A stretch of DNA of 20,179 nt from JAKBCQ01 sp021807585 (GTDB taxonomy: Bacteria > Planctomycetota > Planctomycetia > Isosphaerales > Isosphaeraceae). Under the pieces are notes generated by a model that saw only the letters and a list, made by a program, of their open reading frames with translations, was not told where the DNA came from and ran no database searches. This document shows positions 6,800 to 14,116 of the stretch, one piece after another. The stretch lies in the NCBI GenBank assembly GCA_027325115.1, contig DAHWFG010000495.1:1-20179 (forward strand), read 5' to 3'. Positions within the stretch are counted from its first letter, which is position 1; every line of letters starts with the position of its first letter. A program made the translations under genes and the position numbers.

Positions 6800-8197
6800 T
6801 TATTCGGTCGCGTCGACGACGCCGGGGTTATGCCAGGCGCCATGATCGGCGATCAGGATGTCGGCTTCTTTCGGTCCCCACGTCCCTTTTGGGTAGGGGA
6901 CGGCCGGGTGGTGGTTGTTGAGCACGGGATCGACGACCGCCCATGCGGCCTCAACCGCGTCTTCACGCGTGAAGAGCGCTCCGTGTCCCTCCATCGCATC
7001 GCCCAACAGCCGTTCGTAGGGCGCTTCTTCTCCCCCGGGTTCTTCGAGCAGAAAGAGTTCTCGCTGATCGCCGACGAACTCCTTGCCGGGGATTTTGACT
7101 CGGGCGGCGAGGGCGATCGCTGAAACGGGTGAGAGTTTGAATTTTAAATAATTCGACCGGCCCTGAGTCGGCGCCGAGTCGGCGAATAGGCGTTGCGGCG
7201 GCGGTTTAAGCTCGACGAGCACCTCGGTCTCGGTTTTGGCCAGGTATTTGCCCGATCGGAGATACCAGGGAACTCCCTCCCAGCGCCACGAGTCGATGTA
7301 AAGCTTCATGGCACAGAAAGTTTCGACATCGGAGTCCTTCGCCACATCGGCCTCCTCGCGGTAGCCTGCGTATTGTCCGCGCACCAGGTCGTCGGGCTTG
7401 ACGGGGCGCATCGCACGAAAAACCTTGGCTTTCTCGCTCCGGACCGCGCCGTATTCCCTACCGTCGGGCGGCTCCATCGCAAGCAGCGCGACGATCTGAA
7501 AGAGGTGGTTCTGAATCACATCGCGGAGACAGCCGGCGGTTTCGTAGAACCCGCCGCGATCCTCCACGCCAAAATCTTCGGCGAGGGTGATCTGCACGTC
7601 GGCCACATAGTTGCGGTTCCAGATCGGCTCGAGGAAGGAATTGGCGAATCGGAAGTAAAGGATGTTCATGATCGCCTCTTTCCCAAGATAATGGTCGATG
7701 CGGAAGATCGAATCTTCCGGGAAAACCGACCGCGCGATCCGGTTAAGTTCACGCGCCGAGGCTAAATCGCGGCCGAACGGCTTTTCGACGATCACCCGCG
7801 CCTGATCGGCCAACTTCGCATCGCCAAGTCCTTGAATCACGGTTCCAAAAAGTGAGGGAGGGATCGCGAGATAATGCGCCGGCCTCGGTGCGCCGCCGAG
7901 CGCCTCTTTGATCCTCGAGAATGTTCCCTGATCGTTGTAGTTTCCGCTCACGTAGCGGAAGAGAGAAAGTAATTGATTAAGTGCATCTTTGTTATCAATA
8001 TTACCTGATTTCTTGATTCCGTCGACAACTCGTTGGTGGAGTTGCGCAAGGCTCCAATCGGGCGCCGCGACGCCGACGACCGGGACGTCGAGCGCGCCTC
8101 GTTTGCAAAGCGCGTAGAGTGCGTGGAAGATCTTTTTATGCGCGAGATCCCCGGTCACCCCGAAGACAACAAGCGCGTCGGATCTGGGCGCCGTCAT
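6800..8197 (-). CDS. zwf: glucose-6-phosphate 1-dehydrogenase
   Basis: Zwf oxidises glucose-6-phosphate to 6-phosphogluconolactone with NAD(P)+, the first step of the oxidative pentose-phosphate (or Entner-Doudoroff) route. The 465 residues are close to the usual 470-510. The N-terminal Rossmann motif is 'FGVTGDLAHKK' (12-22). The substrate-binding signature 'RIDHYLGKE' is at 166-174. The general-base His231 is in 'IQNHLFQ' (228-234). 'EKPFGRDL' (138-145) is also conserved. The ATG overlaps the gnd stop (ATGA on the minus strand), so it is translationally coupled and last in the manA-to-zwf operon. No pgl gene for the lactonase step accompanies it. Confidence 0.96.
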   Translation of the reverse strand: MTAPRSDALVVFGVTGDLAHKKIFHALYALCKRGALDVPVVGVAAPDWSLAQLHQRVVDGIKKSGNIDNKDALNQLLSLFRYVSGNYNDQGTFSRIKEALGGAPRPAHYLAIPPSLFGTVIQGLGDAKLADQARVIVEKPFGRDLASARELNRIARSVFPEDSIFRIDHYLGKEAIMNILYFRFANSFLEPIWNRNYVADVQITLAEDFGVEDRGGFYETAGCLRDVIQNHLFQIVALLAMEPPDGREYGAVRSEKAKVFRAMRPVKPDDLVRGQYAGYREEADVAKDSDVETFCAMKLYIDSWRWEGVPWYLRSGKYLAKTETEVLVELKPPPQRLFADSAPTQGRSNYLKFKLSPVSAIALAARVKIPGKEFVGDQRELFLLEEPGGEEAPYERLLGDAMEGHGALFTREDAVEAAWAVVDPVLNNHHPAVPYPKGTWGPKEADILIADHGAWHNPGVVDATE

Positions 8198-9228
8198 GAA
8201 TCGCCCCCTTTCCCGTCGGCGGTCTTCTCTTGATGGCCGCCGAATTCGAAACGGAGCGCGGACAACACCTTTTCGGCGAAGTCGTCTTCGCCGCGCGAGC
8301 TGAAGCGTTCGTACAGTGCGGCGCTGAGGACCGGCGCCGGGACGGACTCTTCAATCGCCGCCATGATCGTCCAACGCCCCTCGCCCGAGTCCGACACCCT
8401 CCCCGCGAACTTCGCCAGATCGGGGCTATCGAGCAGCGAGATCGCGGCCAAATCGAGAAGCCAAGAAGCGATCACGCTGCCGCGGCGCCAGACCTCGGTG
8501 ATATCGGCGAGATTCAGATCAAACGCATAGTGCTCGGGACGGCGGAGCGGCGTGGTTTCGGCGTCGACGGTTCGGCTCGTCTTGCCGACATTCGCATGTC
8601 GGAGGATGTTTAATCCCTCGGCGTACGCGGCCATCATGCCGTATTCGATGCCGTTGTGAACCATCTTGACAAAATGGCCCGCACCGCTTGGACCGCAGTG
8701 CAGGTAGCCGTGTTCAGCGGCGCCCGCGGTCTTCTCCCGCCCCGGAGTGCGCGGAGCGGCGGCGACACCCGGCGCCAACGCGGCGAAAATGGGTTCAAGC
8801 CGCCGCACGACGGTCTCCTCGCCGCCGATCATCAGGCAGTAGCCTCGCTCGGCGCCCCAGACTCCGCCGCTTGTACCGACATCCACGTAATGGACCCCCT
8901 TCGACTTCAGTTCAACGGCGCGGCGAATGTCGTCATGATAGTATGAGTTACCGCCATCAATGATTGTATCTTCACTTTTAAGGAGCGGAACGAGCGTTTT
9001 GAGGATCGGATCGACCGCGGCCGCGGGCGCCATCAACCAGACGGCGCGGGGCGATTTCAACGTATCCACGAAGCTTTCGAGCGAGGTCGACCCGACCGCT
9101 CCCTCTTGCTCAAGGCTTCGTACCGCTTTTGGATCGAGGTCGTAAACGACACAACGGTGGCCGGCGCGTAAAAGCCGGAGCACCATGTTCGTTCCCATTC
9201 GGCCCAGCCCGATCATGCCCAATTCCAT
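8194..9228 (-). CDS. gnd: 6-phosphogluconate dehydrogenase (decarboxylating), short NAD-type
   Basis: The enzyme converts 6-phosphogluconate to ribulose-5-phosphate and CO2. At 344 residues it belongs to the short class (GndA/YqeC type) rather than the classical 470-residue NADP enzyme. The dinucleotide motif 'GLGRMGTN' is at 7-14. Acidic D30 at the end of beta-2 ('VVYDLDP') predicts NAD+ preference, since NADP enzymes carry 'NRT' there. The substrate loop 'GTSGGVWGAERGYCL' is at 118-132. The catalytic lysine is K188 in 'FVKMVHNG'. A strong Shine-Dalgarno (AAGGAAGG) precedes the ATG. The stop overlaps the zwf start, and the GH130 gene ends 56 bp upstream. Confidence 0.95.
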   Translation of the reverse strand: MELGMIGLGRMGTNMVLRLLRAGHRCVVYDLDPKAVRSLEQEGAVGSTSLESFVDTLKSPRAVWLMAPAAAVDPILKTLVPLLKSEDTIIDGGNSYYHDDIRRAVELKSKGVHYVDVGTSGGVWGAERGYCLMIGGEETVVRRLEPIFAALAPGVAAAPRTPGREKTAGAAEHGYLHCGPSGAGHFVKMVHNGIEYGMMAAYAEGLNILRHANVGKTSRTVDAETTPLRRPEHYAFDLNLADITEVWRRGSVIASWLLDLAAISLLDSPDLAKFAGRVSDSGEGRWTIMAAIEESVPAPVLSAALYERFSSRGEDDFAEKVLSALRFEFGGHQEKTADGKGGDS

Positions 9229-9284
9229 CGCGTTTTCCTTCCTTTCAAATCAAGGTTCGCCTGAAATTTGAATATTTAGTAATA

Positions 9285-10445
9285 TTAGTGAATTCGCCGC
9301 GCTCCGGTTCGGATCTCGCACTCGCCGTCGAACGGAATCGAGTCCTCGTTTCGGGAAGGGTCGGTGAGCCCTTGCTCCGGAAGGAATTCGGGCACGTCGA
9401 GCCGCGCCGCGCCGATCCTGTTATCCGCCATCCCGTAATAGACGTCGTATCGATCGGGCGAGCCGATATCGTCGCGGCGGTCGATCGCGGTGGGAAAGAC
9501 GACGTTCGCGACCGTACCGACGCACTCTTGCGGTAAAATCGGAATCAGCACCGGCTCGGGAGATCGATAACGGACATGGCGCGGGTGTTTTCGGGGGAGA
9601 ATCATCACGCCGGCGGAATAACATAACTTGTGTTCGGCGGTGCTCGGCTCGTGGAGTTCATGAACGCCGTGGTAGATAATCATCCATCCGTGCCGGGTCA
9701 TGATCGGAGGAGGGCCGCCGCCGATTTTGAGCCGCTCCCACGGCGCCGCAGGGATCGCAAGTTTGCTATGGAGGGAAAAGTGGCAAAGGTGATAGGGCTC
9801 GTCGCCGGCCTCGCCCAACGGACAATATGAAATCCAGATGCTCTCGCGATCGGGATCCACCGTGCGGTTGGACGGTTCGGAAACCGTATCTTCCGGCCGG
9901 GTTTTATGAAACAGCGGCCTGTGAAGGATCGCCATCGCCGGTTCTCCGCAAGGGTCGGGAATCGCGACGGGAAAAATGCCGGCGTCTTTGTTATCCACAT
10001 TATCAAATTCGATGCCTTGATGCGGTTTGAAGGTCGCGGGTCCCAACCGATCCCAATGAATCAGATCGTCCGATAAGGCCAGTGCGATGCGAGGGCCCTT
10101 CGCCGAAAGCGCCGTGTAACTCATCACGTAGCGCCCGAGATCCTCGCAGAAAGTGACCCGAGGATCTTCACAGCCGCCGCCGCCGGGACGCAGTTCGTAA
10201 TCCGCTTCGGGCTCGAGCGCGATCCCAATTCGATCGACACCGGTCGGATCGCCCGCGGCGTTGAACTTCACGCGTGCGATTCCAATCCGCGAGTAATTCC
10301 CTTCCGCGACCAGACGCGGAAACAGGTAAAATTGGCCGTCGGGTCCGCGAGCTCCCGCCGGATTCAGCACCCCTTCGACCTCCAAGGGATTGCCCGGTTC
10401 GGGTTCCATCATCAGCCCGATTCGCTTCATTTGAAATCCAGTCAT
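9285..10445 (-). CDS. GH130-family mannoside phosphorylase / glycosidase
   Basis: This is a five-bladed beta-propeller enzyme of glycoside hydrolase family 130. Most characterised members phosphorolyse beta-mannosides to alpha-mannose-1-phosphate; some are hydrolases. Family features from the chosen start are 'NPAGARGPDGQFYLFPRLV' (28-46), the catalytic Asp in 'CEDPRVT' (D94), 'GGGPPPI' before 'GWMIIYHGV', and the late blade 'YYGMADNRIG'. The frame is open to 10490, overlapping the previous gene. AAAAGGA (10452-10458) lies 6 nt before the ATG at 10445, which decides for 386 residues. Neighbours are a phosphomannomutase-like HAD protein and manA, which fit a mannose-1-phosphate product. The sequence alone does not settle phosphorylase versus hydrolase, nor the linkage. 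Confidence 0.88.
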   Translation of the reverse strand: MTGFQMKRIGLMMEPEPGNPLEVEGVLNPAGARGPDGQFYLFPRLVAEGNYSRIGIARVKFNAAGDPTGVDRIGIALEPEADYELRPGGGGCEDPRVTFCEDLGRYVMSYTALSAKGPRIALALSDDLIHWDRLGPATFKPHQGIEFDNVDNKDAGIFPVAIPDPCGEPAMAILHRPLFHKTRPEDTVSEPSNRTVDPDRESIWISYCPLGEAGDEPYHLCHFSLHSKLAIPAAPWERLKIGGGPPPIMTRHGWMIIYHGVHELHEPSTAEHKLCYSAGVMILPRKHPRHVRYRSPEPVLIPILPQECVGTVANVVFPTAIDRRDDIGSPDRYDVYYGMADNRIGAARLDVPEFLPEQGLTDPSRNEDSIPFDGECEIRTGARRIH

Positions 10446-10477
10446 CAGCATTCCTTTTAATAACCCTCTCGCCGGGA

Positions 10478-11221
10478 TCACGCCAGGCAAGCGATGATTG
10501 TTTCGATCACCCGTTTGGTCTCATTGGGATCGCGGACGCGGATCGAAACGACGCCCGCTTGCTCGGCGGGATAATCGTTTCCGCCCGGAAAGAGTGCGTC
10601 TCCGATAAAAATCATCTCATCAAGGGAGATCTCGAGAATAGATCGGAGCTTGCCGATTCCGTATGCTTTGTCGACTCCCCGCGCAGTGACGTCGATCGAC
10701 GTCGTCCCTCCCAGGCGAACCGAAAAATCGGGAATCAGCGTGTCAAGAACGGCTTTCATCTTCTTCCGTTTGGAGAAATCGGGGTCCCATTTCTCCTTCG
10801 CTTCAAGCGGCGCACTCCGGCCCAATGCCGAATACGTGATCTGGCTGCCGCGGTCTTCGATCACCTCTCCCCACGTCTTTTCGACCGCGGGCTTCGAATC
10901 CGCGATCGCCTTCTCGAGCGCGCCCTTGATCTTCGTTTTCTCCTCGGTCGTGAAATCCTCAGAATAAATTTTCCGCCATTCGCTCTTATAAACATAAAAT
11001 TGACTTCCACATGTTGGAAGAAGCGAAAGATTTTTCAACCGTTCGTCGCTCTCCAGGCGCGCAAGCACTTGTTCTTGGAATTGCGTCCAGTCGCCGCCGG
11101 ATATCACCGCAACCTTGATCACGCCGAGCAGTTTATGCAAAAGCTTCGCCGTCTCTCCGTCGAGCGACGACTTGCTTAACGCGAGCGTTCCGTCAAGGTC
11201 GAAAACCACAAGCTTTTTCAT
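10478..11221 (-). CDS. HAD-IIB family protein, phosphomannomutase-like
   Basis: This 247-residue HAD-superfamily protein has the nucleophile/acid pair in 'FDLDGTL' (7-13), motif II Ser in 'VISGGD' and a C2-type cap. The late motifs resemble eukaryotic-type phosphomannomutase (PMM): 'GSQITYSALGR', 'GGTTSIDVTARGVDKAYG' and 'FIGDALFPGGNDYPA', compared with 'GDKTMPGGND' in PMM. It is probably a Man-1-P / Man-6-P mutase, which would link the GH130 product to ManA. A sugar-phosphate phosphatase of the same subfamily is the main alternative. GGAGG lies about 10 nt before the ATG. It is 48 bp after manA and 32 bp before the GH130 start, inside the operon. Confidence 0.85.
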   Translation of the reverse strand: MKKLVVFDLDGTLALSKSSLDGETAKLLHKLLGVIKVAVISGGDWTQFQEQVLARLESDERLKNLSLLPTCGSQFYVYKSEWRKIYSEDFTTEEKTKIKGALEKAIADSKPAVEKTWGEVIEDRGSQITYSALGRSAPLEAKEKWDPDFSKRKKMKAVLDTLIPDFSVRLGGTTSIDVTARGVDKAYGIGKLRSILEISLDEMIFIGDALFPGGNDYPAEQAGVVSIRVRDPNETKRVIETIIACLA

Positions 11222-11269
11222 GTGGGATTATCCTCCGTCTCCAGAATCATGAATCACTCACATCTGGAT

Positions 11270-12259
11270 CTATTCGGGGGGCGCCGCCTCCAATACGACC
11301 GACGTTCCCCGGGGTCGGTAGACGCACTCGCCGACCTCCGCGGGCAAGAGCACGACTTCGCCGAGGCCCAAGCGATAAGGAGCTCCGCGGTATTCGATCT
11401 CTCCCGCTCCCGCGACGCCGACGAGCACCCTCGGCGTGTCCGCCGCGCCGACCTTAAACGGATGTTGCGCCGTGTGCCGCCATAAGGTGAAATGATCGCA
11501 ATGAAAAAGTCGCTCACGCCGTACGGGCGCCTCCTCCTCCACCAGCGGCTCAACGGGATGGATTGCGACTTGAGCGAAATCGACGCACGCCTTCGCCTCC
11601 GCGATTTGCAACGGTCGAGGCGAGCCCGTGTTGGGGTCGACGTGATCCCAATCGTCAAGCCGATATGTGATGTCGCTGTTTTGTTGCACCTCGAAGACGA
11701 CAAGATTGTCGAGCGAATGAACCGTTCCGGCCGGGATGAACACCGCGTCACCCACGTTGGGCGTGAAGCTCGCCAGGAGCTCGGCGATCGTCCGATTCGC
11801 GAGCGCCCGCTCGAGATCGTCGCGAGTTACCCCCGGTTTCAGACCCGCGTAGATACGGCTCGAAGGCGACGCCTCGAGCACGACCCACGCTTCGGTCTTA
11901 CCGCTCTCGCCCGCGGGGATGTAGCCCTTCTTGCCGTCCTTGGGATGCACCTGAACCGAGAGCTTCTCGTGGACGTCAAGGAACTTAAGGAGCAAAGGAA
12001 ATCGTTTCCATTCGCCCGCCGACCGTCCCAGCAATTGCTCCGGCGAATTCTCAGACAATTGCCGGATTGTTGAACCTTTGAGCGGACCGTCGGCGACCTT
12101 GGTCGAATGATCGTCGCGGTCGCTCAGCAGCCAGGCCTCGCCGATGTGCCCCTCGCCGTGCAAAGGCGCGGAGAACAGATCGGCGAGCCGCCGACCGCCC
12201 CAGAGCCGATACTGATAAATGGGTTCGAATCGTAACGGATACATCGATGTTTTTATCAT
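11270..12259 (-). CDS. manA: mannose-6-phosphate isomerase (short class I type)
   Basis: ManA interconverts mannose-6-phosphate and fructose-6-phosphate with a catalytic zinc. From the chosen start the zinc ligands are Q103 and H105 ('SVQVHPKD'), E123 ('KTEAW') and H181 ('IPAGTVHSL'). R200 in 'YRLDDWD' is the conserved catalytic arginine region. The 329-residue length suits the Bacillus-like short type with two cupin folds. The frame continues to 12361, but those 34 residues are not family-like. GGGAG placed 5 nt before the ATG at 12259 decides the start. It is the first gene of the mannoside/pentose-phosphate operon. Confidence 0.93.
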   Translation of the reverse strand: MIKTSMYPLRFEPIYQYRLWGGRRLADLFSAPLHGEGHIGEAWLLSDRDDHSTKVADGPLKGSTIRQLSENSPEQLLGRSAGEWKRFPLLLKFLDVHEKLSVQVHPKDGKKGYIPAGESGKTEAWVVLEASPSSRIYAGLKPGVTRDDLERALANRTIAELLASFTPNVGDAVFIPAGTVHSLDNLVVFEVQQNSDITYRLDDWDHVDPNTGSPRPLQIAEAKACVDFAQVAIHPVEPLVEEEAPVRRERLFHCDHFTLWRHTAQHPFKVGAADTPRVLVGVAGAGEIEYRGAPYRLGLGEVVLLPAEVGECVYRPRGTSVVLEAAPPE

Positions 12260-12531
12260 GTTACTCCCTTGCGTGAGGCCCTGCCGCCCCCCCCTCCCCT
12301 CGCCGGAGATTCCGCTTCGGCTTTGAGGAGGAAGGCGACGGAAGAACAGGAAGATTATCAATTAAATTTTCAATTGATCATTTTAATGATTGAAAAAGTT
12401 CGCCGAGTTCGCGGTCGGCGCCGGCCACGCTTTCGGAGGGGAGGAGGAAAGCGAGGCCGACAATCGAGCCCGACAAACGAGCCCGGCGCGCGCGATCGGT
12501 GTTTTCGATCCCGGTTGATCTCTCGGGCTCG
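12260..12531. other. intergenic region with AT-rich probable promoter zone for the manA operon
   Basis: No gene is seen. An AT-rich block (about 12350-12396) in otherwise GC-rich DNA contains the imperfect palindrome ATCATT-TT-AATGAT (12377-12390). It is the natural place for the manA operon promoter, about 100 bp before its ATG. Nearer the csp stop, CGAGCCCG occurs twice directly (12465-12472, 12478-12485) and once inverted (CGGGCTCG, 12524-12531). It could form a stem at the end of the csp transcript. Confidence 0.4.
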
Positions 12532-12963
12532 TCACACGCTCATCGCGTGAACCATCTCGTCACACGTCTTCTCGCAGTAGCGGCACGCCTTGACGCACGC
12601 CTTCATCTCGGGAGAATCGAACTTGTCGCACTCCTCGGAACACGCCTTGCACGCCTCGGCGCAGGCGTGGCAAGAGAGAACCACAAGGGGGCTGTGCTTG
12701 GCGATCATGCTCGACGCCAGGCCGCAAAACGCGGCGCAGTCGGAGGTCAGTTGGAGCGCCTTGGCGAAGTTCCGCTTCCCCTCGGCAAGCTCGAGGTAAG
12801 ATTGATAGAAGGTGTCGTCGCAGACCTTGACGCAATCGGAGCACGCCTTGAGGCAGACCTCGTGGACATGGTCCATTTTCGCGCCTTTCGCGTCGGCCCC
12901 TGGAACTGCGATCAACCCCGCGGCGCCCGCTCCAAGGACTCCCAGCAGTTCTCGACGTTGCAT
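12532..12963 (-). CDS. Tat-exported four-helix-bundle copper-storage protein (Csp1-like, DUF326)
   Basis: This 143-residue protein has 15 cysteines, most spaced CxxxC or CxxC along predicted helices: C37, 41, 44, 48; C76, 80; C98, 101, 105, 108, 112; C123, 127, 130, 134. That is the pattern of Csp copper-storage proteins, whose four-helix bundle binds many Cu(I) ions by thiolates lining its core. The N-terminus 'RRELLG' (3-8) plus a hydrophobic stretch and 'ADA' near 23-25 looks like a Tat signal. This matches periplasmic Csp1 rather than cytosolic Csp3. GGAGGA lies about 7 nt before the ATG. It stands alone between two operons, with an inverted-repeat-rich upstream region. No copper ATPase or CsoR/CueR regulator gene is adjacent. 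Metal identity is inferred from the family. Confidence 0.88.
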   Translation of the reverse strand: MQRRELLGVLGAGAAGLIAVPGADAKGAKMDHVHEVCLKACSDCVKVCDDTFYQSYLELAEGKRNFAKALQLTSDCAAFCGLASSMIAKHSPLVVLSCHACAEACKACSEECDKFDSPEMKACVKACRYCEKTCDEMVHAMSV

Positions 12964-12994
12964 GATGATTCCTCCCTCTCGTTGAAATCTCTGT

Positions 12995-13067
12995 GTCGTA
13001 CGGGTTCAATCTGCTCGTGCCGTGAAATCGGCACGCTCACGTGATCGATCGCCGCCGCCCGTACGAC
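12995..13067 (-). promoter_or_regulatory. nested inverted repeats in the csp upstream/leader region
   Basis: GTCGTACGGG (12995-13004) and CCCGTACGAC (13058-13067) are perfect 10-bp inverted arms. They enclose a second perfect hairpin, CGTGCCG-TGAAAT-CGGCACG (13016-13035), and the palindrome TCACGTGA (13037-13044). The inner end of the structure lies about 20 nt before the csp Shine-Dalgarno. It could be an RNA leader structure or paired operators for a metal sensor. No known riboswitch class is recognised. Confidence 0.45.
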
Positions 13068-13092
13068 CCCGTCTCGACGGCGATGCGTCTCA

Positions 13093-13113
13093 AGACATGC
13101 GCATTTCATGTCT
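13093..13113 (-). promoter_or_regulatory. 7-bp hairpin upstream of csp
   Basis: AGACATG (13093-13099) pairs with CATGTCT (13107-13113) across a 7-nt loop. It is about 25 bp beyond the nested repeats of the csp leader. It might be an operator, part of the same folded leader, or the 3' hairpin of the possible small gene at 13189-13473. No T-tract follows on either strand. Confidence 0.25.
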
Positions 13114-13188
13114 CGAATCTCGATTTTCAAATCATTCGGGTTTTTCCGAACCCCATTCGGTTCCGTGGTTATGTTATTAAGTCGAGTG

Positions 13189-13473
13189 TTACGTTTTGCG
13201 CGTCCGCTTGATCTCCGCGCCGGCCGCATCGAACGCTTTTCTCAACTTTTTCAGGCCCATCATGACACGCCGGGCAGCGATGATCTTCCCGGCTCGATCG
13301 GGGTCGGCCGGGATGATTGTTTGAGGTGCACATTCCGTGCCGTGCCGTGCCGCGAGAGCGTGTCTTGGCGTCGCGTTTTTCCGTTTTCCCAGAGACTGAA
13401 AGACCGTCCCGAAAGGAATCCGCACATGACGCGGGTTTTGAGGGCGAAGCTCTTCGATCGGGAGATCATCCAA
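13189..13473 (-). CDS. possible small basic protein of unknown function (TTG start)
   Basis: This 94-codon ORF starts at TTG. The only reason to believe it is the ribosome-binding site: AGGAGG (13481-13486 on the complementary strand) lies exactly 7 nt before the TTG. It also occupies a GC-rich island bounded by AT-rich DNA on both sides. The C-terminal third is Lys/Arg-rich and probably helical ('KIIAARRVMMGLKKLRKAF', about 62-80). There is no signal peptide, and I do not recognise a family. An overlapping frame begins at ATG 13467-13469, 11 nt from the same Shine-Dalgarno, and runs to 13260 (69 aa). It is the alternative reading. It lies on the same strand as csp, about 225 bp upstream. Confidence 0.35.
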   Translation of the reverse strand: MDDLPIEELRPQNPRHVRIPFGTVFQSLGKRKNATPRHALAARHGTECAPQTIIPADPDRAGKIIAARRVMMGLKKLRKAFDAAGAEIKRTRKT

Positions 13474-14023
13474 CGGCGCCCCTCCTGGCAATACTTATTT
13501 GTATGTTTATTTTTAAAAACCACAAAGATCGCTTCTCCCGCGGGGATTGTTCAATGCGGCGCGACGGGAGGTTCGCCCTTTCGAACAAAAACATTCTTAC
13601 ATTTTTATTTATAAAAATTATTTGATTTCTTGATAATCGGGATGCGATGCGCGGGGAATCGAGTCAAGATCGTGATGTGGCGTGTTTCGGGATGGCCGCC
13701 GGGGGTTAACCCGAGGGAAACCGTACCGCGGCGTGATTTCATTCGAAAAATGGGCGCCGGCGAAACGTGCGCTTCGGTTTAGTATACACAAGAACATAAA
13801 TCATGTTTGCTGATCGCTGGAACATAAATTGATCGCCGCTTCGCTCGCGGTGCGTTAAAGCGGGTAGATCGTGATCGATCGATCGTAAGCGATCTGGCCG
13901 ACCGTCCGACCGGGAACTTTTGGGAATGGGATCGGCGCGGAGGGTTTGATCGGCTATCATCATAAGTCATCGGATCGCCGGCTCGAACCGCGACATTGCG
14001 TTTCTGTTGGGCGATCGTCCATA
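13474..14023. other. AT-rich intergenic stretch before phoH
   Basis: No gene is convincing here. Positions 13491-13632 are strongly AT-rich with an inverted repeat TTTTTA-TTTA-TAAAAA near 13600. This could be a promoter region for the small minus-strand ORF. GAACATAAAT occurs twice (13792-13801 and 13820-13829). The first copy is part of an inverted repeat AACAT-AAATC-ATGTT (13793-13807). Upstream of phoH, TTGCGT (13996-14001) and CATAAT (14020-14025) with an 18-bp spacer resemble a weak sigma-70 promoter. Confidence 0.4.
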
Positions 14024-14116
14024 ATGATCGAAATGGAATCGACGAGCGCTCTTAAACCAAACTGGGAATTGCTGAATCGAGACTTTTCGACCGCTCTTGG
14101 CGTCGAAGGGCCGTAA
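14024..14116 (+). CDS. possible 30-codon upstream ORF abutting phoH
   Basis: An ATG-initiated 30-codon frame ends in TAA directly against the phoH ATG (TAAATG, zero spacing). The peptide is mixed polar with no signal or family similarity. It lacks a recognisable Shine-Dalgarno of its own, and its ATG overlaps the proposed -10 box. It may be chance, or a leaderless or translationally coupled upstream ORF. The phoH Shine-Dalgarno (GAAGGG) lies inside its last codons. Confidence 0.25.
   Translation: MIEMESTSALKPNWELLNRDFSTALGVEGP

Noticed and set aside
10446..10490. Longer GH130 start at 10490
   Set aside because: It would overlap the HAD gene and lacks a Shine-Dalgarno. AAAAGGA fits the ATG at 10445.
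12260..12361. 34-residue N-terminal extension of ManA
   Set aside because: Not family-like. The ATG at 12259 has GGGAG at 5 nt and begins the conserved region.
13108..13614. 168-codon plus-strand ORF between csp and phoH
   Set aside because: It crosses inverted repeats and AT-rich non-coding DNA, has no Shine-Dalgarno, and competes with a minus-strand ORF that has a perfect one.
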